A DNA stretch of 64,000 nt, taken from the NCBI RefSeq assembly GCF_014217545.1, contig NZ_CP043178.1, positions 1,860,001 to 1,924,000 on the forward strand. Direction: 5' to 3'. The notes below the pieces were generated by a model that was given only the letters and a program-made list of their open reading frames with translations, made no database searches and had not been told where the DNA came from. Each line of letters opens with the position of its first letter. Position 1 is the first letter of the stretch. This DNA comes from Pseudarthrobacter sp. NBSH8 (GTDB lineage Bacteria; Actinomycetota; Actinomycetes; Actinomycetales; Micrococcaceae). Position numbers and translations under genes: made by a program. Below, in pieces: positions 9,093-17,099 of this stretch.

Positions 9093-9129
9093 ATACCCCA
9101 GTGGGTATGCGAAACACCCGAGGGGGTAT
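9093..9129 (+). promoter_or_regulatory. two tandem CsoR/CstR-type operators
   Basis: ATACCC-CAGT-GGGTAT (9093-9108) is a perfect inverted repeat. A second, one-mismatch copy, ACACCC-GAGG-GGGTAT, occupies 9114-9129. GC-rich palindromes with TA flanks are the known operator style of CsoR/CstR-family repressors. They sit 40-75 bases before the regulator start, so autoregulation of the regulator and its downstream DUF302 gene is likely. Confidence 0.75.
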
Positions 9130-9167
9130 ATAGTGAATGGCAACATGCTCACGTTATTGGAGACTTC

Positions 9168-9425
9168 ATGCAACTCGATTCGACTGAACTGACCCCAGTG
9201 GTCAACCGCCTCAAGCGCGCCCAGGGCCAGCTCGCTGCTGTCACGCGCATGCTGGAGGAGGGGAAGGACTGCAAGGACATCGTCACGCAACTGGCTGCCG
9301 TCTCGAAGGCCCTGGACAGGGCCGGCTTCGCGATCATCGCCAGCGGGCTGGAGCAGTGCATCGTCCGCGAAGACACCACCATGGACAAAAAAGAACTGGA
9401 AAAGCTCTTCCTCTCCCTCGCCTGA
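9168..9425 (+). CDS. CsoR/CstR (DUF156) family metal- or persulfide-sensing repressor
   Basis: 85 residues, an all-helical DUF156 protein (LKRAQGQLAAV ... LAAVSKALDRAGFAII). Cys35 and Cys64 match the two conserved cysteines of the family. The histidine four residues before the second Cys, a copper ligand in CsoR, is replaced by Gly60, so a CstR-like thiol or persulfide sensor is more plausible than a copper sensor. Two palindromic operators lie upstream. It probably controls itself and the DUF302 gene that follows. Confidence 0.88.
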   Translation: MQLDSTELTPVVNRLKRAQGQLAAVTRMLEEGKDCKDIVTQLAAVSKALDRAGFAIIASGLEQCIVREDTTMDKKELEKLFLSLA

Positions 9426-9528
9426 CAGGCAGGACCCCAAGACCCCGGTGCCGGGGAGTTCCCCCAAACTGTCACGGCCACGGACTGGCCCGGACCCGAA
9501 CATGTCACGACACATTAGGAGCAAACCG

Positions 9529-9963
9529 ATGAGCTACACGCATACCGTTACCGTCCCGCTGTCCTGGGAGGACGCAGTCCAGCGCACGCGTGCGGTGCTC
9601 GGTGAACAGGGCTTTGGCATCCTTACCGAAATTGATGTCCGCTCCACTTTTGAGTCCAAACTCGGGATCGACGCCGGGGATGCCGTCGGTGACTACATAA
9701 TCCTCGGGGCCTGCAACCCCATGCTGGCGAGCCGTGCCCTCGCAGCCGATCCGGCGCTCGGAGCATTGCTGCCGTGCAATGTCGTTGTCCGGCGAGGCAA
9801 GGACGCGCGCGAAACCACCGTCGAAGCCATAGACCCACAAACCATGGTCCAGCTCAGCGACAGCCTCGTCGTCCGCGCCGTCGCCGACGAAGCCGACGCC
9901 AAACTCCGCGAAGCCCTCCACAGGCTGGCCGATGCCGCGGGCGCAAGGCCAGCGACCCTCTAA
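9529..9963 (+). CDS. DUF302 domain protein
   Basis: 144 residues. 'WEDAVQRTRAVLGEQGFGI' and 'EIDV' followed by 'ILGACNPMLASRAL' and 'LLPCNVVVR' are the standard DUF302 elements. The ATG at 9529 has AGGAGC 6 bases upstream; an in-frame start at 9448 lacks one. Function is unproven; family members often accompany sulfur or thiol metabolism and thiol-sensing repressors. Two conserved cysteines (GACNP and LPCNV) could be redox active. Confidence 0.88.
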   Translation: MSYTHTVTVPLSWEDAVQRTRAVLGEQGFGILTEIDVRSTFESKLGIDAGDAVGDYIILGACNPMLASRALAADPALGALLPCNVVVRRGKDARETTVEAIDPQTMVQLSDSLVVRAVADEADAKLREALHRLADAAGARPATL

Positions 9964-10186
9964 AACCGCCCCGACACCGTCCGCGCCGGAAAATCACTGT
10001 TCCCGCCGCTGCACGTCGAAGCGGCGGCGAAATCTTACGGTACGGGTCTAGTAGTACTTAGTTTGGTCGGCGTGGCGGCTTTTAATCCTGATCGATCCTC
10101 ATATTTTTCGAGGCATGAAACCCGATGAGTTTGCCGAGACCAGGACTGAGACTGCCCCGTGCTGCCAACCACAAGGCACGACCTAA

Positions 10187-10614
10187 TTAAGTCCTACTAG
10201 GTCCGGGCTGCCCGGTTGTTCCCGGTCCCGGCACGGCCTGCGGCTGGCTGTGACGGTGGCGGGACTGGCTTCTCAGCTGGAGGATCCGCGCTTCTCCGGC
10301 AACGGCCACCAGAATCCCGCCAGCCACCGCGGCGATGAACAGCGACATGCCCACGGAAAGCTCCCCGGCCACGCCAAGGTAGTGTACGGTCACTCGGTCC
10401 TGGTTCTGCAGGATGAAGATGATCAGCAATATCAGAAGGATCAGCCCGGTGCTGACCGCAACCCAGATCGTCCCGGCCCGCGCCTCGGACCCGGGCCGAG
10501 GACGGGGAATGGACTCCGAGGGGCACGCTTCGGCTTGGAAGGTACGGATCTGTTGATCGCGTGCGGGAGGTGGTCTGGGCCGGTTGAAGGATTCGACGCT
10601 GGGTTAGCAGCCAC
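10187..10614 (-). pseudogene. LapA/DUF1049-domain membrane protein gene, frameshifted
   Basis: On the minus strand a GTG at 10614 follows AAGGGG by 8 bases and reads 'VAANPASNPSTGPDHLP'. The conserved LapA part lies in a different frame: 'AGTIWVAVSTGLILL', 'FILQNQDRVTVHYLG', 'SLFIAAVAGGILVAV', two membrane spans and a basic tail ending at 10187. A frame change in the proline-rich linker around 10450-10540 separates them, and the LapA frame has no usable upstream start before a TAA. Either a pseudogene or a sequencing error. LapA-domain proteins are small inner-membrane assembly or lipid-linked proteins. Confidence 0.6.
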
Positions 10615-10924
10615 GGCTTCATCCCCTTAAATCCGGAGTAGTCCGTCCCGTACCTGACGGATATCTCACACCGTACTCCTTCCGCAGACACTCGTCCTCT
10701 ATGCCGGCACTCTCACGGCCAGCGGGTATGCGGGTATAAAAGCGTTGGTGGCCGCGGCGCGGTCCCGGGTACGGCCGGTCCCTACATGGTTCCCGTATAC
10801 CGTTGGAGGCCGGCCAAGGTCCAGTGTGCGTCAGTGACCATTACAAAATGTGTAGACTTACTGGAGGTGAGCCGGGAAGTCTGGTCGGCACGTTCTTTGT
10901 CGCCCCAAAGTTTAGGACACCTTC
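10615..10924 (+). other. intergenic, upstream of nhaA
   Basis: Between the divergent LapA-type and nhaA genes. Nothing coding was recognised. An AGGAC element lies just upstream of the nhaA ATG. No clear sigma consensus or palindrome was found. Confidence 0.5.
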
Positions 10925-12268
10925 ATGAGTAAAAACCCTTCTGCTCCTCCGCGTTCCTCCGTTTTGGGACGGGGGAGCTACGGCGAAGTGCTGCGAATCG
11001 GTGAAATCCTGCGGAAGGAAACCGTTGGCGGGATCTTACTGGTCGCCGCAGCAGTCATTGCCCTGATCTGGGCCAATTCCCCGGTCTCCGATAGCTATTT
11101 CGCGTTGCGGGACTTCCGCGTCGGGTTCGAGCCCTGGCATCTGGAACTCAGCTTGGGGGCCTGGGCTTCAGACGGGTTGTTGGCGATCTTTTTCTTTCTT
11201 GTGGGGCTGGAACTCAAACGTGAGTTCGTGGCCGGAGACCTTCGCCAGTTCAGTAAATCCGTGGTGCCCATCGCAGCGGCTGTCGGCGGTGTAGCAGTTC
11301 CTGCCGTTATTTATGCGCTGATCAATCTGGCCAGTCCTGAGACCCTGCGGGGCTGGGCCATCCCTACGGCAACCGACATTGCTTTCGCAGTGGCTGTGCT
11401 GGCGATCATCGGGTCGCACCTGCCCAGTGCGCTGCGGATCTTCCTGCTGACTTTGGCCGTGGTCGATGACCTTCTGGCCATCAGCATCATCGCGGTGTTC
11501 TACTCCTCCGATATCCAGGTCGGGCCGCTGCTGCTGGCCCTCCTTCCGCTGGCGGTTTACACGTTCCTGGCTCAGAAGTACCGCCGGTTCTTTGGCACCA
11601 GACCCGCCGCGGCGTGGGTAATCCTTCTCCCTCTGGGCGTAATCACCTGGGCGTTGGTGCATGCCTCCGGTATCCACGCCACCGTCGCCGGTGTACTCCT
11701 GGGGTTCGCTATCCCTGTCATCCGGTCCCAGGCCAGCGGCGGCCCCGCTGCCGGACCTGGCCTCTCTGAGATCTTCGAACACCGGTTCCGGCCTATTTCC
11801 GCCGGCATCGCAGTCCCGGTTTTCGCTTTCTTCGCCGCCGGTGTCGCCGTGGGTGGCTGGGACGGTCTGATCTCGGCTCTGACCGATCCTGTAGCCATCG
11901 GCATCATCGTGGCGTTGGTGCTGGGCAAACCAATCGGAATCCTGGGCACCACCTGGCTCCTCACCAAGGCCACCCGCGCGTCTCTGGACAAGTCCCTGAA
12001 GTGGATCGATGTATTCGGAGTCTCGCTTTTGGCTGGGATCGGCTTCACGGTTTCACTCCTCGTGGCCGAGCTGAGCTTCGGACAGGGCAGCGCCCACGAT
12101 GACCACGCCAAGGTCGGAATCCTAGCCGCGTCGCTGCTGGCCGCCCTCCTGGCGGCGGCAGTACTGGTCACGCGGAACCGTCAGTACCGAGCCGTGCAGG
12201 CCGAGGAAGCCATCGATACAGACCAAGACGGCATCCCGGACGTTTACCAGGAAGACAGCCACCGGTGA
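10925..12268 (+). CDS. nhaA: Na+/H+ antiporter NhaA
   Basis: 447 residues, about twelve membrane spans. The NhaA signatures are present: '[14 protein letters not shown]', '[13 protein letters not shown]' and the ion-binding aspartate pair in '[17 protein letters not shown]'. It exchanges cytosolic Na+ for H+ and so supports pH and salt tolerance or any Na+-driven uptake system. The C-terminus is odd: it ends with a D-x-D-x-DG-x-x-D motif (Asp431, 433, 435, 439), a calcium-binding-loop pattern not part of classical NhaA. The gene converges on a SulP transporter. Confidence 0.95.
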   Translation: MSKNPSAPPRSSVLGRGSYGEVLRIGEILRKETVGGILLVAAAVIALIWANSPVSDSYFALRDFRVGFEPWHLELSLGAWASDGLLAIFFFLVGLELKREFVAGDLRQFSKSVVPIAAAVGGVAVPAVIYALINLASPETLRGWAIPTATDIAFAVAVLAIIGSHLPSALRIFLLTLAVVDDLLAISIIAVFYSSDIQVGPLLLALLPLAVYTFLAQKYRRFFGTRPAAAWVILLPLGVITWALVHASGIHATVAGVLLGFAIPVIRSQASGGPAAGPGLSEIFEHRFRPISAGIAVPVFAFFAAGVAVGGWDGLISALTDPVAIGIIVALVLGKPIGILGTTWLLTKATRASLDKSLKWIDVFGVSLLAGIGFTVSLLVAELSFGQGSAHDDHAKVGILAASLLAALLAAAVLVTRNRQYRAVQAEEAIDTDQDGIPDVYQEDSHR

Positions 12269-12291
12269 CCTGACCCGATCCACGCACCTGA

Positions 12292-12325
12292 AGGGTCCCC
12301 TACCGGCTATGCGGTAGGGGACCCT
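12292..12325. terminator. bidirectional terminator hairpin between nhaA and the SulP gene
   Basis: AGGGTCCCCTACCG (12292-12305) and CGGTAGGGGACCCT (12312-12325) are perfect 14-bp complements around a 6-base loop. It lies 24 bases past the nhaA stop and 25 bases before the stop of the convergent SulP gene. Confidence 0.85.
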
Positions 12326-12349
12326 GCACGTAAGGGCGGCCGTGAGGGG

Positions 12350-13870
12350 TCAGTGGCCGCCGAGTTTGCCTCCGAGGCGTTCACGCATCAGGATGCTGGC
12401 ATCGTTGAGTCCGATGATTTTCACGTCAATAGCGTGGTGGCGGTACTTCTCGGTGATCGCGTCCAGGGCCGCAATCGTGGACGCGTCCCAGAGATGGGAG
12501 GCGTGCATATCGATGATCACGTGTGCCGGGTCCAGAGCGTATTCGAACTGAGTGTAGAGGTCGTTCGAGGAGGCAAAGAACAGCTCCCCGTCCACCACAT
12601 AGGTCGCGGTTTCGTGCCCGCCAACGGAGCTGACGGTGCGCTCGACTGTGACGAGGTGTGCGACCCTGCGGGCGAAGAGCACCATCGCCACAAGGACACC
12701 GACGCCGACGCCGATGGCTAGGTTGTGGGTGGCGACGACCACGATGACAGTGGCGACCATGACCAGGGTTTCGCTCTTGGGCATCATCTTTAGGGTCCGG
12801 GGGTGGATGCTGTGCCAGTCGAAGGTGGCCCAGGAAACGAAGATCATGACCGCGACGAGGGCGGCCATCGGTATTACGGAGACGAAATCCCCGAGGGCGA
12901 CGACGAGGATGAGCAGGAAAACGCCGGCGAGGAAGGTGGAGATCCGGGTACGGGCGCCGGAGGCTTTGACGTTGATCATGGTCTGGCCGATCATCGCGCA
13001 GCCGCCCATGCCGCCGGTGAACCCGGTGACGATGTTTGCCACGCCCTGGCCCCAGGCCTCGCGGGTCTTGTGCGAGCGGGTATCGGTTACGTCGTCAACC
13101 AGTTTGGCGGTCATCAGGGATTCGAGCAGGCCCACGAAGGCCATGGCGAGGGCGAAGGGGAAGATGATCTGTAGGGTCTCCAGGTTGATCGGCACGTTCG
13201 GGATGAACAGGGTCGGCAACGACTCGGGGAGTTCTCCCTTATCTCCCACGGTCGGGACACCCACGGAGACGAAAACCGTGATGAGTGTCAGCACGACGAT
13301 GGCGACCAACGGGGCCGGCACAGCCTTGGTCAGCTTCGGCAGGCCGAACACGATCACGAGCGCCAACACAACGAGGGGGTAGACCAGCCACGGAACATTG
13401 ATGAGTTCGGGAACCTGGGACATGAAGATCAGGATGGCCAGGGCGTTGACGAAGCCCACCATCACCGAGCGGGGAATAAAGCGCATCAGCTTCGCCACAC
13501 CTGATAGACCGAGAATGATCTGGAAGACTCCGGCCAGGATGACGGCGGCGACGAAATAGTCCAGGCCGTGGGACTTCACCAGCGGCGCGATCACCAAAGC
13601 AATCGCTCCGGTCGCCGCCGAGATCATGGCCGGACGGCCGCCGACGAAGGCAATCGTCACGGCCATGGTGAAGGAGGCAAAGAGCCCGATCCGCGGATCG
13701 ACGCCGGCGATGATCGAGAAGGCGATCGCTTCAGGGATCAGCGCGAGGGCGACGACCAGTCCGGCGAGGACTTCGGTCTTTAGCCGGCGCGGAGACTTGA
13801 GGGTTTCCCGGACAGACTGCAGTTGTTCAGGGGTAAAGGCCGGGTTATCCCCGGCGGTCTTGACGGCCAT
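12350..13870 (-). CDS. SulP-family anion transporter with STAS domain
   Basis: 506 residues. The SulP start 'LAGLVVALALIPEAIAFS' and 'GGRPAMISAATGA' are followed by some ten to twelve spans. A C-terminal cytosolic STAS domain (from about residue 410) contains 'HVIIDMHASHLWDASTIAALD'. SulP proteins carry sulfate, bicarbonate or other anions; Na+-coupled bicarbonate members (BicA type) exist. Convergence with nhaA and the presence of sbtAB elsewhere in the window make bicarbonate uptake a reasonable hypothesis, not a demonstrated one. Divergently placed next to a MerR regulator with a palindrome between them. Confidence 0.92.
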   Translation of the reverse strand: MAVKTAGDNPAFTPEQLQSVRETLKSPRRLKTEVLAGLVVALALIPEAIAFSIIAGVDPRIGLFASFTMAVTIAFVGGRPAMISAATGAIALVIAPLVKSHGLDYFVAAVILAGVFQIILGLSGVAKLMRFIPRSVMVGFVNALAILIFMSQVPELINVPWLVYPLVVLALVIVFGLPKLTKAVPAPLVAIVVLTLITVFVSVGVPTVGDKGELPESLPTLFIPNVPINLETLQIIFPFALAMAFVGLLESLMTAKLVDDVTDTRSHKTREAWGQGVANIVTGFTGGMGGCAMIGQTMINVKASGARTRISTFLAGVFLLILVVALGDFVSVIPMAALVAVMIFVSWATFDWHSIHPRTLKMMPKSETLVMVATVIVVVATHNLAIGVGVGVLVAMVLFARRVAHLVTVERTVSSVGGHETATYVVDGELFFASSNDLYTQFEYALDPAHVIIDMHASHLWDASTIAALDAITEKYRHHAIDVKIIGLNDASILMRERLGGKLGGH

Positions 13871-14000
13871 TGCTGGCTCCGTTCATGGTCAGGAAGACGC
13901 GCGCATGCGGCTTCGCTTTGTCGAAGAATGTAGGGGCGCAACGCCGCGCCGGGAAGAGCGGGAACTGCCCTTGCAGGTCTCACCACTCACCAGAAACTCT

Positions 14001-14021
14001 ACCCTAACGTGATGGTAGGGT
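14001..14021. promoter_or_regulatory. candidate MerR operator between the SulP and MerR genes
   Basis: ACCCTA (14001-14006), 9-base spacer, TAGGGT (14016-14021): a perfect inverted repeat 30 bases before the MerR start and about 130 bases upstream of the SulP start. MerR regulators bind such dyads inside elongated promoter spacers. Confidence 0.6.
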
Positions 14022-14050
14022 TTGAAATCAGAACAGGACGGAGGCCCCTG

Positions 14051-14434
14051 ATGACGGCAAAAACAAGCACGGGCACGATGCACATTGGTGAACTGGCAGA
14101 ACGGACGGGTCTGTCCCTGCGGACCATTCGCCACTACGACGACGTCGGTCTGTTGCCGGCCACTGCGCGGACCGACGGGGGCTTCCGGGTCTATTCGGAG
14201 GCTGATTTCGAGCGCCTCATGGTCATCAAGCAGATGAAGCCGCTGGGGTTTTCGCTGGAGGAAATGGCCGGGATCCTCGGCATCCTGGCCCCGGACGAGG
14301 CCATGGGCGCCACGGAGGAGGCGCACGCCCGACTCTGCGGGTTCTTGGAGAAAGCGGTCCATCAACGGGCCAAGATAGCCCGGAACCTGGCCCAAGCGGA
14401 CGAGTTCATCCAGAGGCTCAGCGCACGGCCCTAG
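14051..14434 (+). CDS. MerR-family transcriptional regulator
   Basis: 127 residues. 'MHIGELAERTGLSLRTIRHYDDVGLL' is the N-terminal MerR helix-turn-helix, and 'GGFRVYSEADFERL' is the wing. A coiled-coil dimerisation helix follows. No conserved metal-binding cysteine pair is visible, so it is not an obvious metal sensor. ATG 14051 is preferred over an in-frame ATG at 14009, because the latter would place the palindrome inside the gene. Probably regulates the divergent SulP transporter. Confidence 0.85.
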   Translation: MTAKTSTGTMHIGELAERTGLSLRTIRHYDDVGLLPATARTDGGFRVYSEADFERLMVIKQMKPLGFSLEEMAGILGILAPDEAMGATEEAHARLCGFLEKAVHQRAKIARNLAQADEFIQRLSARP

Positions 14435-14459
14435 ACAATATGAAGTGTGGTGCTGAACT

Positions 14460-14591
14460 TGCCCGTCCGGGCCGGCCATTATCGCCGGGCGGTCCCTCAG
14501 CGCCGGCTTGGTGTGATCCGTTTCCTGTCTCAGGAATGCGGCGCTGCGGGGCCTGATCCCCGGCGGTGATGTCCTTTATCCCGGACGGGCA
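14460..14591 (+). ncRNA. structured region upstream of IS110 transposase, bridge RNA candidate
   Basis: Four nested complementary arm pairs were found by eye: 14460-14471 with 14580-14591 (12 bp, perfect), 14484-14489 with 14559-14564 (6 bp), 14498-14505 with 14539-14546 (8 bp) and 14522-14527 with 14531-14536 (6 bp, 3-base loop). They form one long imperfect hairpin with sizeable internal loops. It lies in the non-coding left end of an IS110 element, where IS110-group elements encode the bridge RNA that guides donor and target recognition. Transcription and the role are inferred. Confidence 0.45.
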
Positions 14592-14734
14592 GGTGACGTC
14601 AGGGAGAAGTGTGAGGGGGGCGGGGCCTTCTGTTTCACAGAGGTCCGTGGGTTGCCATTGACGGTTCCCTTGGCTCGACGGCTCGTCGGGGGTGCAATGG
14701 TAGTGCCACATGTGAAGTTTGGGAGGTCCCGGCT

Positions 14735-15357
14735 ATGTATCAGCATACTTTCATCGGTCTGGATGTTCACGCGGTCAACGTCGTGGGCCCTCCACTGAAC
14801 CCGGCCACCGGCGAAATCAGCAACTGCACCATGCCCGCTGACCCGGCCATGGTGCTGGAGTGGGTCCGCCGGTTTAAGCCGCCGGTCACGGTCGTCTACG
14901 AATCCGGTCCCACCGGGTTCGTCCTGGCCCGATACCTGCAGACCGCAGGTATCAACTGCGTGATCACGGCGTCCTCGAAACTGCTCCGCGCACCCGGGGA
15001 CCGGATTAAAACCGACCGGCGCGACGCCCGGGTGCTGGCCGAAATGCTCGCGGTCGGCACGGTCACCGAGGTGCGGATCCCTGACCCCGAGGAAGAAGCC
15101 CTCCGGGACCTGTCCCGGCTGCGTTCCGGCACGGCCAGGGACCTCGCGCACGCCCGCCGGCACCTGAACGCCATCTTGCTGCGCCACGGCATCCGCTACC
15201 CCAAAGAGACCAGATGGACGAAAGAACACAGCCTGTGGCTGCACCGCCAGCGCTTTGAAGAACCGGCGCTGCAGTTCACCCATCAGGCCGATCTCGAGCA
15301 GGCCGAACTGCTCGCCGGGCACCTTAAGCGGATCGACAAGCAGGTCGCCGCCAAAGA
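14735..15357 (+). pseudogene. IS110-family transposase, 3' truncated
   Basis: The N-terminal RuvC-like DEDD domain is intact: 'FIGLDVHAVNVVG', 'VTVVYESGPTGF' and 'IKTDRRDARVLAEML'. The central helical linker follows ('LRSGTARDLAHARRHLNAIL'), then homology ends near 15350 and the frame runs into the antisense of a flavoprotein gene. The C-terminal Tnp domain with the catalytic Ser is gone, so the element cannot move by itself. GGGAGG precedes the ATG. Confidence 0.85.
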
Positions 15358-15487
15358 AGTCCATCATGTAGCCATCGGGGCGCGGAGCGGCCGATTTCTC
15401 GAGGAGCTCGACATCCCAACCGGCCACGCCGAGCTGGCGGGCAGCGACCAGGCCCGCAATGCCTGCCCCGGCAACCACCGCCTTCAT
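15354..15487 (-). pseudogene. N-terminal fragment of an FAD-dependent monooxygenase/oxidoreductase
   Basis: From ATG 15487 (RBS GGAGG): 'MKAVVAGAGIAGLVAARQLG' then 'WDVELLEKSAAPRPDGYMMD', a Rossmann dinucleotide-binding fold with GxGxxG and the acidic ribose-binding residue. After about 46 residues ('MDFFGG') the sequence becomes the antisense of the IS110 transposase. The rest of the flavoprotein is missing. Confidence 0.8.
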
Positions 15488-15668
15488 GTCCTGCCTCCAC
15501 CGATCAGATATGGCAGGCTGAAGAGGGCCGGGAGCAAGCTCAGGAGCACCGCCAACACCCGGCGGATCATTCCTTACTCCTTCCCCGCGGGCGGTCCCGC
15601 CCGAACGTCACACCATCAGCGACCGGGCAGGAGCCTCCTGCAACCATGGCCGCTGAACACCGGCCCGG

Positions 15669-15923
15669 TCAGTCCCGCCGTTGATCGAATCTAAACCCGC
15701 ACACGCACCTGTACGTCAGCAGGCCGCCGTCATTCCTTCCTGGGGACCCAATAGGCAGGCCCGGGTCCACGGTTACCGGCTGCATGGGCTCACCGCAGTG
15801 GATGTGTGTGATCAGCATCCGGCGCAGTTGCGGATCCTCTGAGAGCCCGCCCCGCGCTGCGGTGCTTGGCCGCGCCTTCTGCCGGGCACCACGATCCGCC
15901 CGGGAAATCTGTGAATGTGTCAT
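15669..15923 (-). CDS. small Cys/His protein, third gene of the copper-storage operon
   Basis: 84 residues, start ATG 15923 with GGGGG just upstream and 10 bases after the Csp stop. The C-terminal half carries 'HIHCGEPMQPV' and 'YRCVCGFRFD', a zinc-ribbon-like arrangement of one HxHC and one CxC. No family was recognised. Co-transcription with a copper-storage protein suggests metal handling. Confidence 0.55.
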   Translation of the reverse strand: MTHSQISRADRGARQKARPSTAARGGLSEDPQLRRMLITHIHCGEPMQPVTVDPGLPIGSPGRNDGGLLTYRCVCGFRFDQRRD

Positions 15924-15933
15924 TATTACCCCC

Positions 15934-16341
15934 TCAGCCCAAAGAGGTGAGCAGATCAGCGCACGCCTGCTCGCAGCGGCGACAGACTTCGGCGCACACC
16001 TCGCAGTGGCGGTGCATCGACGCATGCTGCCCGCATTCATCGGCGCACGCCTTGCAGACGGTACGGCACGCTTCCAGCACTGCGCGGGTGATGTCAGCGT
16101 CGTAGCTGCCGTGGCGCGAGAGAATCTTCCCGGTCGCCACGCAGATATCGACGCAGTCAAGATTGGTGCGGATGCACATGGTCAGCTCGGCGACCATCTC
16201 TTCACTGAGGCAGGCGTCGGCGCACGCGGTGCACGTCTGAGCGCACTCAAAGCACGCCTGGATGCATTCCACGAGCTTGGCTTTATCAATGTTTCCGAGG
16301 TCCTCAGGATGGGCGTCCAGCATGGACTGTACATGTGTCAT
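15934..16341 (-). CDS. four-helix-bundle copper-storage protein (Csp, DUF326)
   Basis: 135 residues, with cysteines spaced i, i+3/i+4 along the helices: 'CIQACFECAQTCTACADAC', 'CIRTNLDCVDIC', 'CRTVCKACADEC', 'CEVCAEVCRRCEQAC'. This is the Csp pattern, in which the cysteines line the core of a helical bundle and bind many Cu(I) ions. No signal peptide is seen, so a cytosolic (Csp3-type) store is expected. It is flanked by a small Cys/His protein and a single-span membrane protein in the same orientation. Confidence 0.92.
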   Translation of the reverse strand: MTHVQSMLDAHPEDLGNIDKAKLVECIQACFECAQTCTACADACLSEEMVAELTMCIRTNLDCVDICVATGKILSRHGSYDADITRAVLEACRTVCKACADECGQHASMHRHCEVCAEVCRRCEQACADLLTSLG

Positions 16342-16400
16342 TGGTTTCTCTTTCCGGATCTGAACAGCGGGTCGTGACGGAGTGGAACAGCGAACCGTTT

Positions 16401-16877
16401 CTACGTCCTGCTGATGGAAAGCTTGACCACCGTCAGCGCCGGCAAAGCCGGTTCCGAAGGTACAACGCTATAAAGAATTCCGTCACCGGGCTCCTGGTGC
16501 GTCAAGGACGGCGGGTCCACTGCGCCAGTCCTCACCGGTGCCGGTTCGCTCCGGGGAGCCAGACGCCGTTCACAGCATTCCTGATCCAGATCCTCAGGCT
16601 CAACGGACGGGCCGGCCTCGAGGACGACGCTGACGGGCTGGGACGCCGATGCCGAAGCGCCGGCATGGCTGGCTGCGGTTTCCGGCGGCATTGCCTCAAC
16701 GTCCCGTTTCTCCATTGACTGTAAGGAACTGTGACCCGGGACGATGGCGTACCGGCTGCCGTGAGTGTAGGAGGCAGCCCCCGCGAGGAGGAGGGCCAGA
16801 AGGAACCACACGAATACGCCCCGCACCGGGAACGGGCAGCGAAGCATTCCTCGTGAAGACCAACTCAGCGCGGCCAT
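16401..16877 (-). CDS. single-span membrane protein upstream of csp
   Basis: About 158 residues from ATG 16877, chosen for its AGGAAG RBS; an in-frame start at 16931 exists. One membrane span near residues 20-40 ('FVWFLLALLLAGAASYTHG') is followed by a polar, Ala/Ser/Pro-rich extracytoplasmic domain with a CC pair ('DQECCERR'). No family recognised. It is first in the minus-strand run leading to the copper-storage gene, 59 bases upstream of it. Confidence 0.55.
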   Translation of the reverse strand: MAALSWSSRGMLRCPFPVRGVFVWFLLALLLAGAASYTHGSRYAIVPGHSSLQSMEKRDVEAMPPETAASHAGASASASQPVSVVLEAGPSVEPEDLDQECCERRLAPRSEPAPVRTGAVDPPSLTHQEPGDGILYSVVPSEPALPALTVVKLSISRT

Positions 16878-17099
16878 TTCCACTTCCTGGTGGACACCAT
16901 CTGTCCAGACTAATCTCCGGCCACCGTTCAAACCATCACACGTGCATTACTTTTTGCGTCGGCTTGGAAGGCCACGCTGCGGGACGCGCCTTGCCAGCAT
17001 GCCAAGGCTGCGACGAGTACCGCTGCCGCCTTCGCAATCTCAAGCGCAGGGCACCAAGCCCCGGCCGGGCACTGATTGTCCCGTTCCGGGCCGGGAATC

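Noticed and set aside
12353..13382. Long plus-strand frames opposite the SulP gene
   Set aside because: Antisense shadows of high-GC coding sequence, low-complexity translations.
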